From Pseudoneobacillus sp052180215 (GTDB lineage Bacteria > Bacillota > Bacilli > Bacillales > Cytobacillaceae), in NCBI RefSeq assembly GCF_052180215.1, contig NZ_CP197471.1, positions 2,204,001-2,268,000 on the forward strand: a stretch of 64,000 nt of DNA, given 5' to 3'. A program made the translations under genes and the position numbers. Below are positions 8,126-16,434 of this stretch, in pieces; within the stretch, counting starts at the first letter, position 1; each line of letters starts with the position of its first letter. The notes under the pieces were generated by a model, which was given only the letters and a program-made list of their open reading frames with translations, was not told the origin of the DNA and searched no databases.

Positions 8126-8158
8126 TATAAATAGAGAGGCGTAATCCTTCTATTTATA
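8126..8158. promoter_or_regulatory. Perfect inverted repeat between marR-like gene and oxidoreductase
   Basis: TATAAATAGA and TCTATTTATA form a 10-bp inverted repeat with a 13-nt centre. It lies 35-67 nt upstream of the oxidoreductase start. It could be an operator for the adjacent MarR protein or an mRNA hairpin between the two genes; sequence alone does not decide. Confidence 0.45.
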
Positions 8159-8207
8159 GTATTATCCTTAAATCATATTCTTGTACCTACTAAACAACAA
8201 AAAGGAA

Positions 8208-8642
8208 TTACATTAAGTTTTGAACATTGGAATTCATTTTTGAAAGAACTTTTTCCATTACCACTAGTTCTTCTTTGCTGATTCCATGACAAATAATATC
8301 ATTGAACTCTTCTGCTATCGGAATGACCTTTTCGCCAAGTTCTTTTCCAGCTTTCGTTAAGTAAAGTCGAACAGCGCGGCGGTCCTCATCACAATTGACA
8401 CGCTTAATAAAACCTTTATTTTCGAGATTGGAAGCCATTCTCGCAATATTGGTTTTATCTTTGTTCAAACTTTCCACTAGTTGATTTTGGGTTAATCCAT
8501 CTTTTTCCCAAAGTAACATCATGATTAAATTTTGCTCGGGTGCAAGGTTAAAAGGATCCAATTTAGATTTAATGAAACTAGTAAGCATTAAATCGGTTTT
8601 ATGTAATTTAATACTAATATATTCCGTTAAGGTTAATTTCAA
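8208..8642 (-). CDS. MarR family transcriptional regulator
   Basis: 144 residues with a winged helix. 'L-T-Q-N-Q-L-V-E-S-L-N-K-D-K-T-N-I-A-R-M-A-S-N-L-E-N-K-G' is the recognition helix-turn-helix, followed by the wing 'D-E-D-R-R-A-V-R-L-Y-L-T-K-A-G', the D-x-R signature of MarR proteins. They bind palindromes as dimers and release on ligand or oxidation. There is no N-terminal OhrR-type sensing Cys; the two cysteines are mid-protein and late. The start is TTG 8642, behind GTGAGGCGAT. It precedes the FAD oxidoreductase on the same strand, its likely target. Confidence 0.85.
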   Translation of the reverse strand: MKLTLTEYISIKLHKTDLMLTSFIKSKLDPFNLAPEQNLIMMLLWEKDGLTQNQLVESLNKDKTNIARMASNLENKGFIKRVNCDEDRRAVRLYLTKAGKELGEKVIPIAEEFNDIICHGISKEELVVMEKVLSKMNSNVQNLM

Positions 8643-8673
8643 AAAGATCGCCTCACGATGAGCAAATTTAGTT

Positions 8674-8704
8674 GCTATACATACTATTTGTAAAATAAGT
8701 ATAG
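8674..8704. promoter_or_regulatory. Near-palindrome in the marR-like promoter region
   Basis: ATACTATTT-gta-AAATAAGTAT is a near-perfect palindrome of the size MarR dimers bind, 30-60 nt upstream of the regulator start. The rest of the intergenic stretch 8643-8947 shows no gene or recognised element. Autoregulation is inference. Confidence 0.4.
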
Positions 8705-8947
8705 AAAAATGAAAAGGTTATGTCAATTTACAAGCATAGGAACAATTGGCTACTCTGCACTCAACTACATCAAAAGTCGTAGACCATACTCATCAATTAT
8801 GACGAATACAGCCGAAAGGAATTATGCTACATTGAATGTATCATTTATGCTCAATTAGTTGCTACAACAACTATATTCAGATAATCTAGAACTATAAAAA
8901 AACGGAAGAGTTGAAAACGATATTAAACCATTTAAAGGAGGGGTAAC

Positions 8948-9193
8948 ATGGGAATCGTAGTGGTTGAGATCTGTGATGGAAGTTTGATTAATGAAATAAA
9001 TATTGAAAAAACCTTAGAACAAGACTATTCTGAAGTGGCAGTAATCGAGAGCAGTTGCTTATCCTTTTGTGGAATGTGTGCGAAAAAACCGTATGCGATT
9101 GTGAATGGAAAACGTATTTTTGCTTCTACAGCGGAAGAATGTCTTGATAAAATAAAAGTGCAAATTGAAGAGGAATTGGCCTTTTACGCTTAA
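8948..9193 (+). CDS. YuzB-like protein (DUF1450)
   Basis: 81 residues, close to the usual 75-80 of this Bacillus family. It has one N-terminal Cys ('E-I-C-D-G') and a central 'S-C-L-S-F-C-G-M-C' cluster. These cysteines suggest metal or Fe-S binding in a thioredoxin-like ferredoxin fold, but no reaction is known. AAAGGAGGGG precedes ATG 8948. The next gene starts 33 nt later on the same strand, so they may be co-transcribed. Function is not inferred beyond family. Confidence 0.75.
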   Translation: MGIVVVEICDGSLINEINIEKTLEQDYSEVAVIESSCLSFCGMCAKKPYAIVNGKRIFASTAEECLDKIKVQIEEELAFYA

Positions 9194-9226
9194 CTAGTTT
9201 ATCAAATGAAATGGAGCTTAAGATGA

Positions 9227-9688
9227 ATGAACCTATTCGATTTATTTAAAAATTGCTTATCGCTTCCAAAACGTGAAGCTGTTTTACGACTAAATAAAGT
9301 AGAAATGAAAACTACTTTTTATTATTTTTTTCTATTGATGCTTGTTTGGATATTCCCCATGGAGTTAAAGTTATTTTTTGAAAATAAGAGTGATTCGGTT
9401 TCGCCAGTACTCATTTTATATCCTTTTTTTATGATGTTTTATGCCTTGATTGGAATCTCTCTTTTCACTTTACTAGGTTGGGGGCTAAGTAAACTCTTTC
9501 AAAGAAAATTAAGATTTCCTTTGCTTTGGAAAATGACGACCTTTTCGTTAACCATACCCATTATTTTTTGGACGATAAGCAATCTTATGATCGAAAATAA
9601 CAAAATAGTGAATGTAATCGTAATCGTGATGATTCTTTTTTATATGGTAAAAATGATTCTCGTTTACCCTAAACGAAAAATAAGTTAG
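9227..9688 (+). CDS. Membrane protein of unknown function
   Basis: 153 residues with four predicted membrane helices (roughly 30-50, 63-88, 105-123 and 128-147) joined by short basic loops, ending in 'Y-P-K-R-K-I'. I do not recognise the family. The start at ATG 9227 uses GGAG 12 nt upstream; an ATG at 9223 is out of frame. It lies between the YuzB-like gene and a pirin gene whose start follows after 12 nt, so the three could be one transcript. Confidence 0.6.
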   Translation: MNLFDLFKNCLSLPKREAVLRLNKVEMKTTFYYFFLLMLVWIFPMELKLFFENKSDSVSPVLILYPFFMMFYALIGISLFTLLGWGLSKLFQRKLRFPLLWKMTTFSLTIPIIFWTISNLMIENNKIVNVIVIVMILFYMVKMILVYPKRKIS

Positions 9689-9700
9689 GAGTGTTTCAAA

Positions 9701-10564
9701 TTGCATACAGAATTTAAAAGAAGTATTAAGGACCATTGGTATGTGAAATATGAAGAAACAGCTTTTCCTTCGATACAAAAGGGATGGGTCCTACCGGTCG
9801 GAAGCTGGGCAGATTTTGACCCGTTTATTTTAATGGCCGAAGATTGGTTTAAACGGGGCACGTTTTCAGACCATCCTCACAGAGGTTTTCAAACCATAAC
9901 GTATGTTGTAGACGGTAGACTTGAACATATAGATAATGCTGGTGGAAGGGATATTCTTGAACCCGGTGATGTCCAATATATGAATGCGGGATGGGCGGCT
10001 AGACACGCCGAAGAAGGGGTTGGTGATGACATTGCCCATACACTGCAGTTATGGTTAAACCTTCCAAAACATTTAAAGCATACAGAAACTTCTTATCAAA
10101 ATATTTATTCTGAGGATGCACCTGTTGTAGAGTTTGAAGGTGGCTCTGTAAAGGTTTTTTCTGGGGAAATCGCAGACGTTAAAGGTCCAATGGATGCAAA
10201 AGTTCCGATCACATTATCTGAAATATCATTATCAAAAGGGACAACCTATATCCATCGTTTACCAGAAAACCATAATGCCTTCTTATATGTCTTATCAGGA
10301 GATATGGATTTTGGTGAAAATAAAGTCAATCTAAAAAAACATGGAGTTGCCACGTTAACCTATAACGAAGTTGGTTCTGAACAAGAACTAACTGAATTCG
10401 TTATCGAGGCAAAAAGTAGAAGATGTAAAGTACTTATTTATTCTGGTGTACCAATTAATGAGGATATTGTTCCTTATGGACCCTTTGTCATGAATACAAT
10501 GGAAGAAATTAAAGAAGCTTATCGAGATTTTCATAACGGAAAATTCGGTCCACCTGCAAAGTAA
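9701..10564 (+). CDS. Pirin family protein
   Basis: 287 residues, bicupin. The N-terminal cupin carries the metal site 'H-P-H-R-G-F-Q-T-I-T-Y-V-V-D-G' and then the 'L-E-H-I-D' loop and 'D-V-Q-Y-M-N-A-G' strand. The C-terminal cupin ('L-P-E-N-H-N-A-F-L-Y-V-L-S-G') lacks these ligands, as is usual. The family ends with 'P-I-N-E-D-I-V-P-Y-G-P-F-V-M-N', present here. Bacterial pirins bind iron, and some are quercetinases or redox sensors; which applies is unknown. The start is TTG 9701 after AGGAGTG. Confidence 0.9.
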   Translation: MHTEFKRSIKDHWYVKYEETAFPSIQKGWVLPVGSWADFDPFILMAEDWFKRGTFSDHPHRGFQTITYVVDGRLEHIDNAGGRDILEPGDVQYMNAGWAARHAEEGVGDDIAHTLQLWLNLPKHLKHTETSYQNIYSEDAPVVEFEGGSVKVFSGEIADVKGPMDAKVPITLSEISLSKGTTYIHRLPENHNAFLYVLSGDMDFGENKVNLKKHGVATLTYNEVGSEQELTEFVIEAKSRRCKVLIYSGVPINEDIVPYGPFVMNTMEEIKEAYRDFHNGKFGPPAK

Positions 10565-10614
10565 TAAGGGAATAAAACCTCCCTTTTGAGGAGAAACATT
10601 GTAAATAGAATAGT

Positions 10615-10683
10615 AAACAGCACCCTGATTCGGGTGGACTTGACAATAGATATTGTCATCCGCTTGATTCTAGTGCTGTTTTA
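10615..10683 (+). terminator. Large hairpin with U-run after pirin gene
   Basis: AAACAGCAC pairs with GTGCTGTTT; the 50-nt interior forms its own stem around GACAATA/TATTGTC. A weaker AAGGGA/TCCCTTTT hairpin at 10566-10588 lies just upstream. Confidence 0.65.
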
Positions 10684-10700
10684 GCTGTTAATGTGTCCAA

Positions 10701-10966
10701 ACTAACGTAAGCTGTGTCCTAAAAATAAGAAAAAACATTTATCGGACCTAGAATCCGTTATTTATAAAAAAATAGATGTTTTCACACCCTTATAGGACAC
10801 ACGTTCCGCTATCGAGGTAATAGGTGCCTTTTTTGTGCGTTGATAAACCAATAGCGTACCCTGTGTCCGATAACACCTCCAAAATAGCGTAATTGACACA
10901 AATAACGTACGCTGTGTCCGATAAAAATAAGAGAAAACATTTATCAGACCTACAATCCGCTATTTA
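10701..10966. repeat. Family B repeat cassette, copy 2 (extended)
   Basis: The central F-F-R-R cassette (10738-10924) is flanked by an extra inverted unit (10701-10722) and an extra forward unit (10940-10966). The first and last about 65 nt (from 10703 and from 10903) are near-identical direct copies, so part of the cassette has been duplicated 200 bp away. A frame overlapping this element is an artefact of the repeats. Confidence 0.75.
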
Positions 10967-11136
10967 TAGATTCTCACTCGCATCAGTCCAACTTTCCCTA
11001 TCAATCTATGATTATTACCTTGAATCGATCCTCTTTTCTCCTCGTAAATGGAACTCCATAAACTCCAGTTATACTTTTGTAACCGATTCTTGGAAAATTC
11101 GTCTATGTTAGTAAAAATTGAATGTGGGGGAAACAG

Positions 11137-11259
11137 ATGAAATTACATCATTTTTTATTTAAAATAGAAACACTTCTTACAAGTGGAATCCTCATAGCTG
11201 TGATATTGGCATCGGTCTGGTTAATTTTCAAATCTTATAATAAAAAGAATGGAAAATAA
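11137..11259 (+). CDS. Small single-helix membrane protein
   Basis: 40 codons behind a GGGGG site 8 nt before ATG 11137. Residues 12-31 ('L-L-T-S-G-I-L-I-A-V-I-L-A-S-V-W-L-I') make one membrane helix, flanked by charged ends and closing with K-K-N-G-K. No family recognised. Similar small helix-only genes with good ribosome sites lie at 18989, 29998 and 46605. The stretch 10967-11136 before it shows nothing else. Confidence 0.5.
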   Translation: MKLHHFLFKIETLLTSGILIAVILASVWLIFKSYNKKNGK

Positions 11260-11372
11260 ATAGTCTGATTATTCTTCTTCCAATATTTCTATTGACTGCC
11301 ATATATTAACACAACCATAATGTAATAGTATGAGGTTCAACATTTCATTTTTTTAGTCAGAAGAGGTTAAAT

Positions 11373-12119
11373 ATGGAAAATAATAATAGCATAGATGAAT
11401 TAAAGATAAAGAATAAACAACCAGTAAAAAATCCTGTAAAGAATACTATATTTGGATGTTCGACTCTCATACTACTAGTGATAGTAGGTTTAAGTTTATT
11501 AGCATTCTTTTTTGTGGGTCCACCATTAATAAAGGAACACTTTTTTAAAACAGATGATGCAATCGGATTTTCAACTCAATATAGTGTTTCCATATTAGTT
11601 ATGATATTTATTACCCTTTGGACCTTTGCTTGCATGTATTGGGTGAACGGTGCCAAACGATTTCTTTTATTTATGATTGTTCCATTTTTAGCGTTTGTAC
11701 TATTATTTTTTAATTATGACATGATTACCTACAAAGGTGTAGAGACCAATCCTTACTTTCAGGTTAGTCCTTCTGTTATCAAGTGGGAAGATATGCAGGA
11801 AGTAGCATTTATGCCAAGTAAACACGTCAGTAGAAGGGAGACATCCTTTGAAATTAAATTAGTTTATCTTTACAAAAATAAGTCTCATTGGATTGATAAC
11901 ATTAATTTAGATGAACTAAAGCAACTAAAGAAGCAGTTAAGTCAACAAGGAGATGTCCCTGTGTTTATTTATCCCATAGAGGATGAAGATATGGCTAGGT
12001 TAAATAAACTCAAAAGGGAAAACAAGGATTATTATAAAGAAGTTCTAGAATTTTTTGAAATAAAAAATATAAAAAAAGATAAAAGGGAACACATATTGGT
12101 CAATGAACGTTTTTATTAA
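11373..12119 (+). CDS. Membrane protein with cytosolic C-terminal domain
   Basis: 248 residues. Three or four membrane helices (about 27-50, 68-90 and 95-113) are followed by a soluble region of about 130 residues rich in charged residues. The soluble part includes 'V-I-K-W-E-D-M-Q-E-V-A-F-M', which looks like a PH-like or DUF-type strand pair, and ends in a Lys-rich helix. I do not recognise the family. AGAGG lies 10 nt before ATG 11373. The kinase-like gene follows after 28 nt on the same strand, so the two are probably an operon. Confidence 0.6.
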   Translation: MENNNSIDELKIKNKQPVKNPVKNTIFGCSTLILLVIVGLSLLAFFFVGPPLIKEHFFKTDDAIGFSTQYSVSILVMIFITLWTFACMYWVNGAKRFLLFMIVPFLAFVLLFFNYDMITYKGVETNPYFQVSPSVIKWEDMQEVAFMPSKHVSRRETSFEIKLVYLYKNKSHWIDNINLDELKQLKKQLSQQGDVPVFIYPIEDEDMARLNKLKRENKDYYKEVLEFFEIKNIKKDKREHILVNERFY

Positions 12120-12147
12120 TATATGTGATTTCAAAAGGGAGGAATTT

Positions 12148-12807
12148 ATGGATAAGGTTTTACATGAGATAGCGAGTTTGATAAAAAAGAATGACAATAG
12201 AATGACCATTGGTATTTCAGGTCATGGTGCGTCTGGAAAGACAACATTTGCTCAAAATCTATTGAAAATATTGGGGCAAGACGATGTGAATTATATTAAT
12301 ACAGATACTTATATCATCGGTTCCCATCTTAGAAAGTTCACTCTGATCAACTATGAATATCAGAATGAACTTCATGAGGATAAAATGACAGCGTGTCATC
12401 CATCTGCCCATCATACATATGCTTTAGAAAGAGATATTCATATGCTAAAAAAAGGTTTAGATATTTATACAATAGGATCGAATTATACAGAGAGTAGATT
12501 CATTTCCGCGCAAAATAAAGTGAATATCGTAGAGGGCATGACGGTTACCTTTACAAACCCTAATTTGTACGATCTTAAAATTTACTTTTATACCGATGGC
12601 GAAACCGAGTTCATGAGAAGAAGTATACGTGATGTATCTGAGAGAGGAACAGATATCAATTATTTAAAAAAATCACATGAAGAACGCAGAATTCAATACC
12701 AATTATTTATGCATCCCTACCATCAAAACTTTGACATCATTATCAAAAATTCCGATGAAGAGTATTGGATTGAAAAAGGACTTTCAATAACATCGAGCAA
12801 TTACTAA
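12148..12807 (+). CDS. Uridine-kinase-like P-loop protein
   Basis: 219 residues. Walker A is 'G-I-S-G-H-G-A-S-G-K-T-T' (about residues 20-31). Next comes 'Y-I-N-T-D-T-Y', where phosphoribulokinase/uridine kinase proteins have 'D-x-F/Y' for substrate binding. A lid-like segment 'R-R-S-I-R-D-V-S-E-R-G' matches the R-x-x-R-D-x-x-x-R-G motif of uridine kinase. It should phosphorylate a nucleoside or related small molecule in the cytosol. I chose ATG 12148 because GGGAGG stands 6 nt upstream; a longer frame from 12103 overlaps the previous gene without a site. Confidence 0.75.
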   Translation: MDKVLHEIASLIKKNDNRMTIGISGHGASGKTTFAQNLLKILGQDDVNYINTDTYIIGSHLRKFTLINYEYQNELHEDKMTACHPSAHHTYALERDIHMLKKGLDIYTIGSNYTESRFISAQNKVNIVEGMTVTFTNPNLYDLKIYFYTDGETEFMRRSIRDVSERGTDINYLKKSHEERRIQYQLFMHPYHQNFDIIIKNSDEEYWIEKGLSITSSNY

Positions 12808-12824
12808 CCTCATATCTTTAACGA

Positions 12825-12859
12825 GCGGCATTGATCCCAGAAGGATTAATGCCGTTTTT
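12825..12859 (+). terminator. Intrinsic terminator after kinase gene
   Basis: CGGCATTGATC pairs imperfectly with GGATTAATGCCG, followed by five T's. It resembles the terminator at 46757. Confidence 0.8.
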
Positions 12860-12973
12860 GTTGAATTATTATTTTGCAAAGAATTCCTACTTTCAGAGTT
12901 GGATAGAAAGTAAAGATTTATATGGATACCAGTGATAGTTTTTTAAAAAAATAACTTGAAAAGAGGTTTGAAA

Positions 12974-13378
12974 ATGAGTAAAAAAATTCACAGTTCATTA
13001 AAAGTATTATTAGTTTCAAACTTAGAAAAATCTATGAAATTTTATAATGATGTAATGGGTTGCGAGGTTACAGAATGGTGGGCGATTCGTGATGGATTTT
13101 CAGGTTTAGGCATCAAGCTGATTCAAGCTGAAACAAAAGAAAAAGTACGACCTAATGGTATAATGACGGAAAATCAAAAACCTGTACCCGATATTTATTG
13201 TTATGTTGAAAATTGGAATGCACTGGATGAACTTTATGAGGAATTCAAAAATAAGGGTGCAAAAGTCGTGATTGAACCTTGGGTTGACCAAGCAGGCGGT
13301 CCTTGGAAAGAGTTTGCTGTTGTAGACCCTGACGAATATTGTATGGCATTCGGTGGTACAAACGAGAAAAACGAGTAA
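12974..13378 (+). CDS. VOC family protein
   Basis: 134 residues, single VOC module. It opens 'S-S-L-K-V-L-L-V-S-N-L-E-K-S-M-K-F-Y-N-D-V' and ends 'F-A-V-V-D-P-D-E-Y-C-M-A-F', where the metal-binding Glu of glyoxalases is expected. The substrate is unknown; such proteins range from dioxygenases to drug-binding proteins. The start is ATG 12974 behind AGAGG, not the upstream TTG. It is monocistronic between terminators. It is not particularly similar to the VOC genes at 219 and 21397. Confidence 0.75.
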   Translation: MSKKIHSSLKVLLVSNLEKSMKFYNDVMGCEVTEWWAIRDGFSGLGIKLIQAETKEKVRPNGIMTENQKPVPDIYCYVENWNALDELYEEFKNKGAKVVIEPWVDQAGGPWKEFAVVDPDEYCMAFGGTNEKNE

Positions 13379-13411
13379 TTCAAAATAAAGAATGAAATAA
13401 ACCAAAAATGA

Positions 13412-13445
13412 AAGAGCATTTCTTACTAAAGAGATGCTCTTTTTT
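13412..13445 (+). terminator. Intrinsic terminator after VOC gene
   Basis: AGAGCATTTC pairs with GAGATGCTCT (one mismatch) and runs into T's. Confidence 0.85.
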
Positions 13446-13600
13446 GATTTTAAAGGCTTAAATTAGATGATTTCCTTCATCAATTAATAAATTTAGGAAA
13501 TAAGTCAAAAAATAACTATTAAATAAAGGAATTGTTAAAAAGTAATATGGAAGAAAATATCCTGTTTGATACATAACCAAAACCATTAGGAGGGTAAAAA

Positions 13601-14431
13601 ATGAAATGGAAAGGAAGAAGGCAAAGTTCAAACGTGGAAGATCGTAGAGGAATGCGTGTTGGCGGCAAAACAATGGTTGGAGGAGGGATTGGGGGAATCA
13701 TCATCGTACTCCTCTTTACCCTACTTGGAGGTAACCCGGATGATTTAGCAGGTAACCCTCCACCACCTAACGAATCAAATGTTCCTATGAATGTGTCACC
13801 TCAAGAAGAGGAACTCGCAAACTTTGTTTCAGTCGTCCTTGCTGATACGGAAGATGTATGGACTGAACAATTTGAGAAAAGAGGATTGACTTACGAAGAG
13901 CCGAAGCTTGTTTTATATAGAGATGTAGTCCAATCTGCATGCGGAAACACCAGTTCTGCTGTAGGACCATTCTACTGTCCGGGTGATCACAAGCTTTATA
14001 TTGATTTAAGTTTTTACGAGGAACTTAAACAAAGGTTCCAGGCACCTGGTGATTTTGCGATGGCGTATGTGATTGCCCATGAAGTTGGCCATCACGTCCA
14101 GACCCTTCTAAATACAGGAGGAGAAGCATCACCGAAACAAAAACGTACGAATGATTATTCAGTCCGATTTGAATTACAAGCAGATTACTTGGCAGGTGTT
14201 TGGGCACATTACGCCCAAGGAAATGGTTACCTTGAAAAAGGAGACCTTGAAGAAGCGCTAAATGCAGCACATGCAGTCGGGGATGATAATATCCAGAAAA
14301 AAGCACAAGGCTATGTGGTACCGGATAGCTTTACACACGGTACTTCCGAACAAAGGGAGCGATGGTTTTATAAGGGATTTCAAAACGGTAGCATTGAGGG
14401 TGGAGATACCTTTCATGCAGAAACACTATAA
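13601..14431 (+). CDS. Neutral zinc metallopeptidase, YpfJ family
   Basis: 276 residues. The basic N-terminus ('K-W-K-G-R-R') and Gly-rich single membrane helix (about residues 25-43) are typical of this family. A Pro/Asn-rich linker follows, then the catalytic domain with 'A-Y-V-I-A-H-E-V-G-H-H-V-Q' (the HExxH zinc site), and 'E-L-Q-A-D-Y-L-A-G-V-W' carrying the third ligand Glu. The C-terminal 'F-T-H-G-T-S-E-Q-R-x-x-W-F-x-x-G' is the family signature. It is membrane-anchored with the protease domain outside. Its substrate is unknown. AGGAGG precedes ATG 13601; DUF3231 follows after 35 nt. Confidence 0.9.
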   Translation: MKWKGRRQSSNVEDRRGMRVGGKTMVGGGIGGIIIVLLFTLLGGNPDDLAGNPPPPNESNVPMNVSPQEEELANFVSVVLADTEDVWTEQFEKRGLTYEEPKLVLYRDVVQSACGNTSSAVGPFYCPGDHKLYIDLSFYEELKQRFQAPGDFAMAYVIAHEVGHHVQTLLNTGGEASPKQKRTNDYSVRFELQADYLAGVWAHYAQGNGYLEKGDLEEALNAAHAVGDDNIQKKAQGYVVPDSFTHGTSEQRERWFYKGFQNGSIEGGDTFHAETL

Positions 14432-14466
14432 ATGAGTTGAACTCATGGTAAAGAGGAGGGATAAGC

Positions 14467-15468
14467 ATGGAATCCAATCATCATACTAAATTAACTTCTG
14501 CTGAAATATCAAGCCTTTGGACATCTTACCAAGCCAGCACCATGGTTATTTGTGGTGTGAAGTATTTTTTAGCAACTGTCGATGATGATAACATACACAA
14601 ACTTTTACAGTACGCTTTAGACTTTACTCAAAAACGAATTCAGACCATCACACAAATTTTGAAAAAAGAAAATTACCCAATACCAGTAGGTTTTACCGAT
14701 CAAGATGTGGATACAAAAGCACCCCGACTTTACTCGGATTCGATCATCCTATGGTATATGATGAATATGGGAAGATTTAGCCTTACAGGGGAAAGCCTAT
14801 TTTATTCGTTCTCGGCTAGAGATGACATTGCTCACTTTTATCTTGAATGTTTGGATCAATCCAAAAAACTGGCAGATGAAGGTAGAAAACTAGCTATTGA
14901 GAAAGGAATTTTTATTCGTGCACCTTATTTACCAATCCCAGATCAGGTAGATTTCGTAAAGAAACAAAGTTTTTTAAATGGATGGCTTGGTGATCGAAGA
15001 CCTCTTTTAGGAATCGAAATCGCTAACCTGGTTTATAATGCAGAAAGAAATTCTTTAGGAGCAGCTTTGATTGCAGGTTTCAGCCAAGTTGCTAAATCAA
15101 AAGAGGTTCGTCAATATATGGTACGCGGAAGGGAAATTTCAGGTAAACATTTTGAAGTATTTAGCAAAGTTTTATACAAAGAAAATTTATCGACAACGAA
15201 GAATATTACTTCCGAGGTGTCCGAATCTACAGTTTCCCCGTTCTCTGATAAATTGATGATGTTTCATATTGCAGGGCTAGTTGCTTCTGGGATTGGACAA
15301 TATGGAACAGCCATTTCAACAAGTCCAAGACGAGATTTAGGTGTCATGTATACTCGTTTAATGGTGGAGATTGCGAAATACGCGGAAGATGGAGCCAAAA
15401 TTTTAATTAACAACGGTTGGATGGAGCAACCTCCAATGGCAGCTGATCGTGATGAGTTAGCAAAATGA
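14467..15468 (+). CDS. DUF3231 family protein
   Basis: 333 residues built of two similar halves of about 165 residues. Each begins 'L-T-S-A-E-I-S-x-L-W-x-x-Y' or a relative ('P-F-S-D-K-L-M-M-F-H'), followed by ferritin-like helices. The repeated 'S-D-S-I-I-L-W-Y-M-M-N-M' and 'I-A-G-L-V-A-S-G-I-G-Q-Y' fit DUF3231 proteins, which are common in spore-formers. The function is not established. AGAGGAGGG lies upstream of ATG 14467. It is probably cotranscribed with the metallopeptidase and ended by the terminator at 15501. Confidence 0.8.
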   Translation: MESNHHTKLTSAEISSLWTSYQASTMVICGVKYFLATVDDDNIHKLLQYALDFTQKRIQTITQILKKENYPIPVGFTDQDVDTKAPRLYSDSIILWYMMNMGRFSLTGESLFYSFSARDDIAHFYLECLDQSKKLADEGRKLAIEKGIFIRAPYLPIPDQVDFVKKQSFLNGWLGDRRPLLGIEIANLVYNAERNSLGAALIAGFSQVAKSKEVRQYMVRGREISGKHFEVFSKVLYKENLSTTKNITSEVSESTVSPFSDKLMMFHIAGLVASGIGQYGTAISTSPRRDLGVMYTRLMVEIAKYAEDGAKILINNGWMEQPPMAADRDELAK

Positions 15469-15500
15469 AAATGGTAAGCCTCATGAAGAAACAATTCGGA

Positions 15501-15546
15501 AAAGCCCAACTTCTCTATTTTAACAAGCAGAGAAGTTGGGCTTTTT
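15501..15546 (+). terminator. Intrinsic terminator after DUF3231 gene
   Basis: AAAGCCCAACTTCTCT pairs with AGAGAAGTTGGGCTTT over 16 bp, then T's. A very stable hairpin. Confidence 0.9.
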
Positions 15547-15671
15547 CATAATGAAAATCCCTTAAAGTTGTAAATCGACATGTTTCTTACATAACCCCGT
15601 CTATAATTTAAAAGTAACTTTTAAAAAAATCAATCGTCTATTAGAAAGAAACCAATTTTGGGGGGAGTAAA

Positions 15672-16313
15672 ATGTCAGATAAGCTACTATCTTTAGAGAA
15701 AAGATTAGAAGAATCGTTAATTTTATATGAACAAACAGGGAAATATGATATGGCCTTAGAGCAATATAAACAAGTTGAAACAGACGTATGTAAAATGATT
15801 GAACATAAGATGGTCCCAACTAACGAAGCTTATAAACTGTTAGCCCAATGTTACCTGCGTCAAGCAGGAATGCTGCGTCAGTTAGGAAGGATAGAAGAAG
15901 CAAATGTAATCAATAAAAAAGAAATAGAAAGTGCTAGACTTTCTGACAGTACTATAGCCTATGCTCAGAGTTTATTTTCAACGGGTATTAACCTTCTATC
16001 CAACAGGCAGATGGAAGAAGGATTGAGTTTATTAAACGAAGCCAAAAAATCATTTGAAGATGGAGATACCTATGACCATAAGCAGGGAGTAGGCTGGTAT
16101 TGGATTATTTTAGCGGATTTAGGAAACAAAGGTCTAATAAAAGTTGATCCTGATGAGATTATTAAATATGCCAATCATGCCATAGAAATTCTTACACCCA
16201 TTCAAAATCTTCCAGGTATTTCAAGAGCTAACGAAGCAAGCTCAATTGCCTATAAAAATAAGGAAGATGATGAGAAGACACGGGAGGAATTTAAAAAATT
16301 CATACAGGATTAA
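15672..16313 (+). CDS. Tetratricopeptide-type helical protein
   Basis: 213 residues, nearly all helix pairs. 'Y-D-M-A-L-E-Q-Y-K-Q-V', 'A-G-M-L-R-Q-L-G-R-I-E-E-A-N' and 'G-I-N-L-L-S-N-R-Q-M-E-E-G-L-S-L-L-N-E-A' look like successive TPR motifs (about residues 25-135). There is no signal or membrane segment. TPR proteins bind other proteins; the partner cannot be read here. GGGGGAG stands 6 nt before ATG 15672. A hairpin without U-run (16340-16372) follows. Confidence 0.65.
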   Translation: MSDKLLSLEKRLEESLILYEQTGKYDMALEQYKQVETDVCKMIEHKMVPTNEAYKLLAQCYLRQAGMLRQLGRIEEANVINKKEIESARLSDSTIAYAQSLFSTGINLLSNRQMEEGLSLLNEAKKSFEDGDTYDHKQGVGWYWIILADLGNKGLIKVDPDEIIKYANHAIEILTPIQNLPGISRANEASSIAYKNKEDDEKTREEFKKFIQD

Positions 16314-16339
16314 TGGTGCTAATCTCCTGTATACATACA

Positions 16340-16372
16340 GAAGAATCCTTCTTGAATTCAAAAGGATTCTTC
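16340..16372. other. Perfect hairpin without U-run
   Basis: GAAGAATCCTT pairs with AAGGATTCTTC around an 11-nt loop. It lies between the TPR gene and the DUF5661-like gene and may be an mRNA 3' end or a processing site. Confidence 0.4.
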
Positions 16373-16434
16373 TACGTACATTCCCTTTACAAGTGCATAC
16401 GATATTTCTATAAAATGTGAAGGGATTGAAAATC

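Noticed and set aside
10893..11111. 72-codon frame
   Set aside because: Overlaps repeat family B and has no ribosome site.
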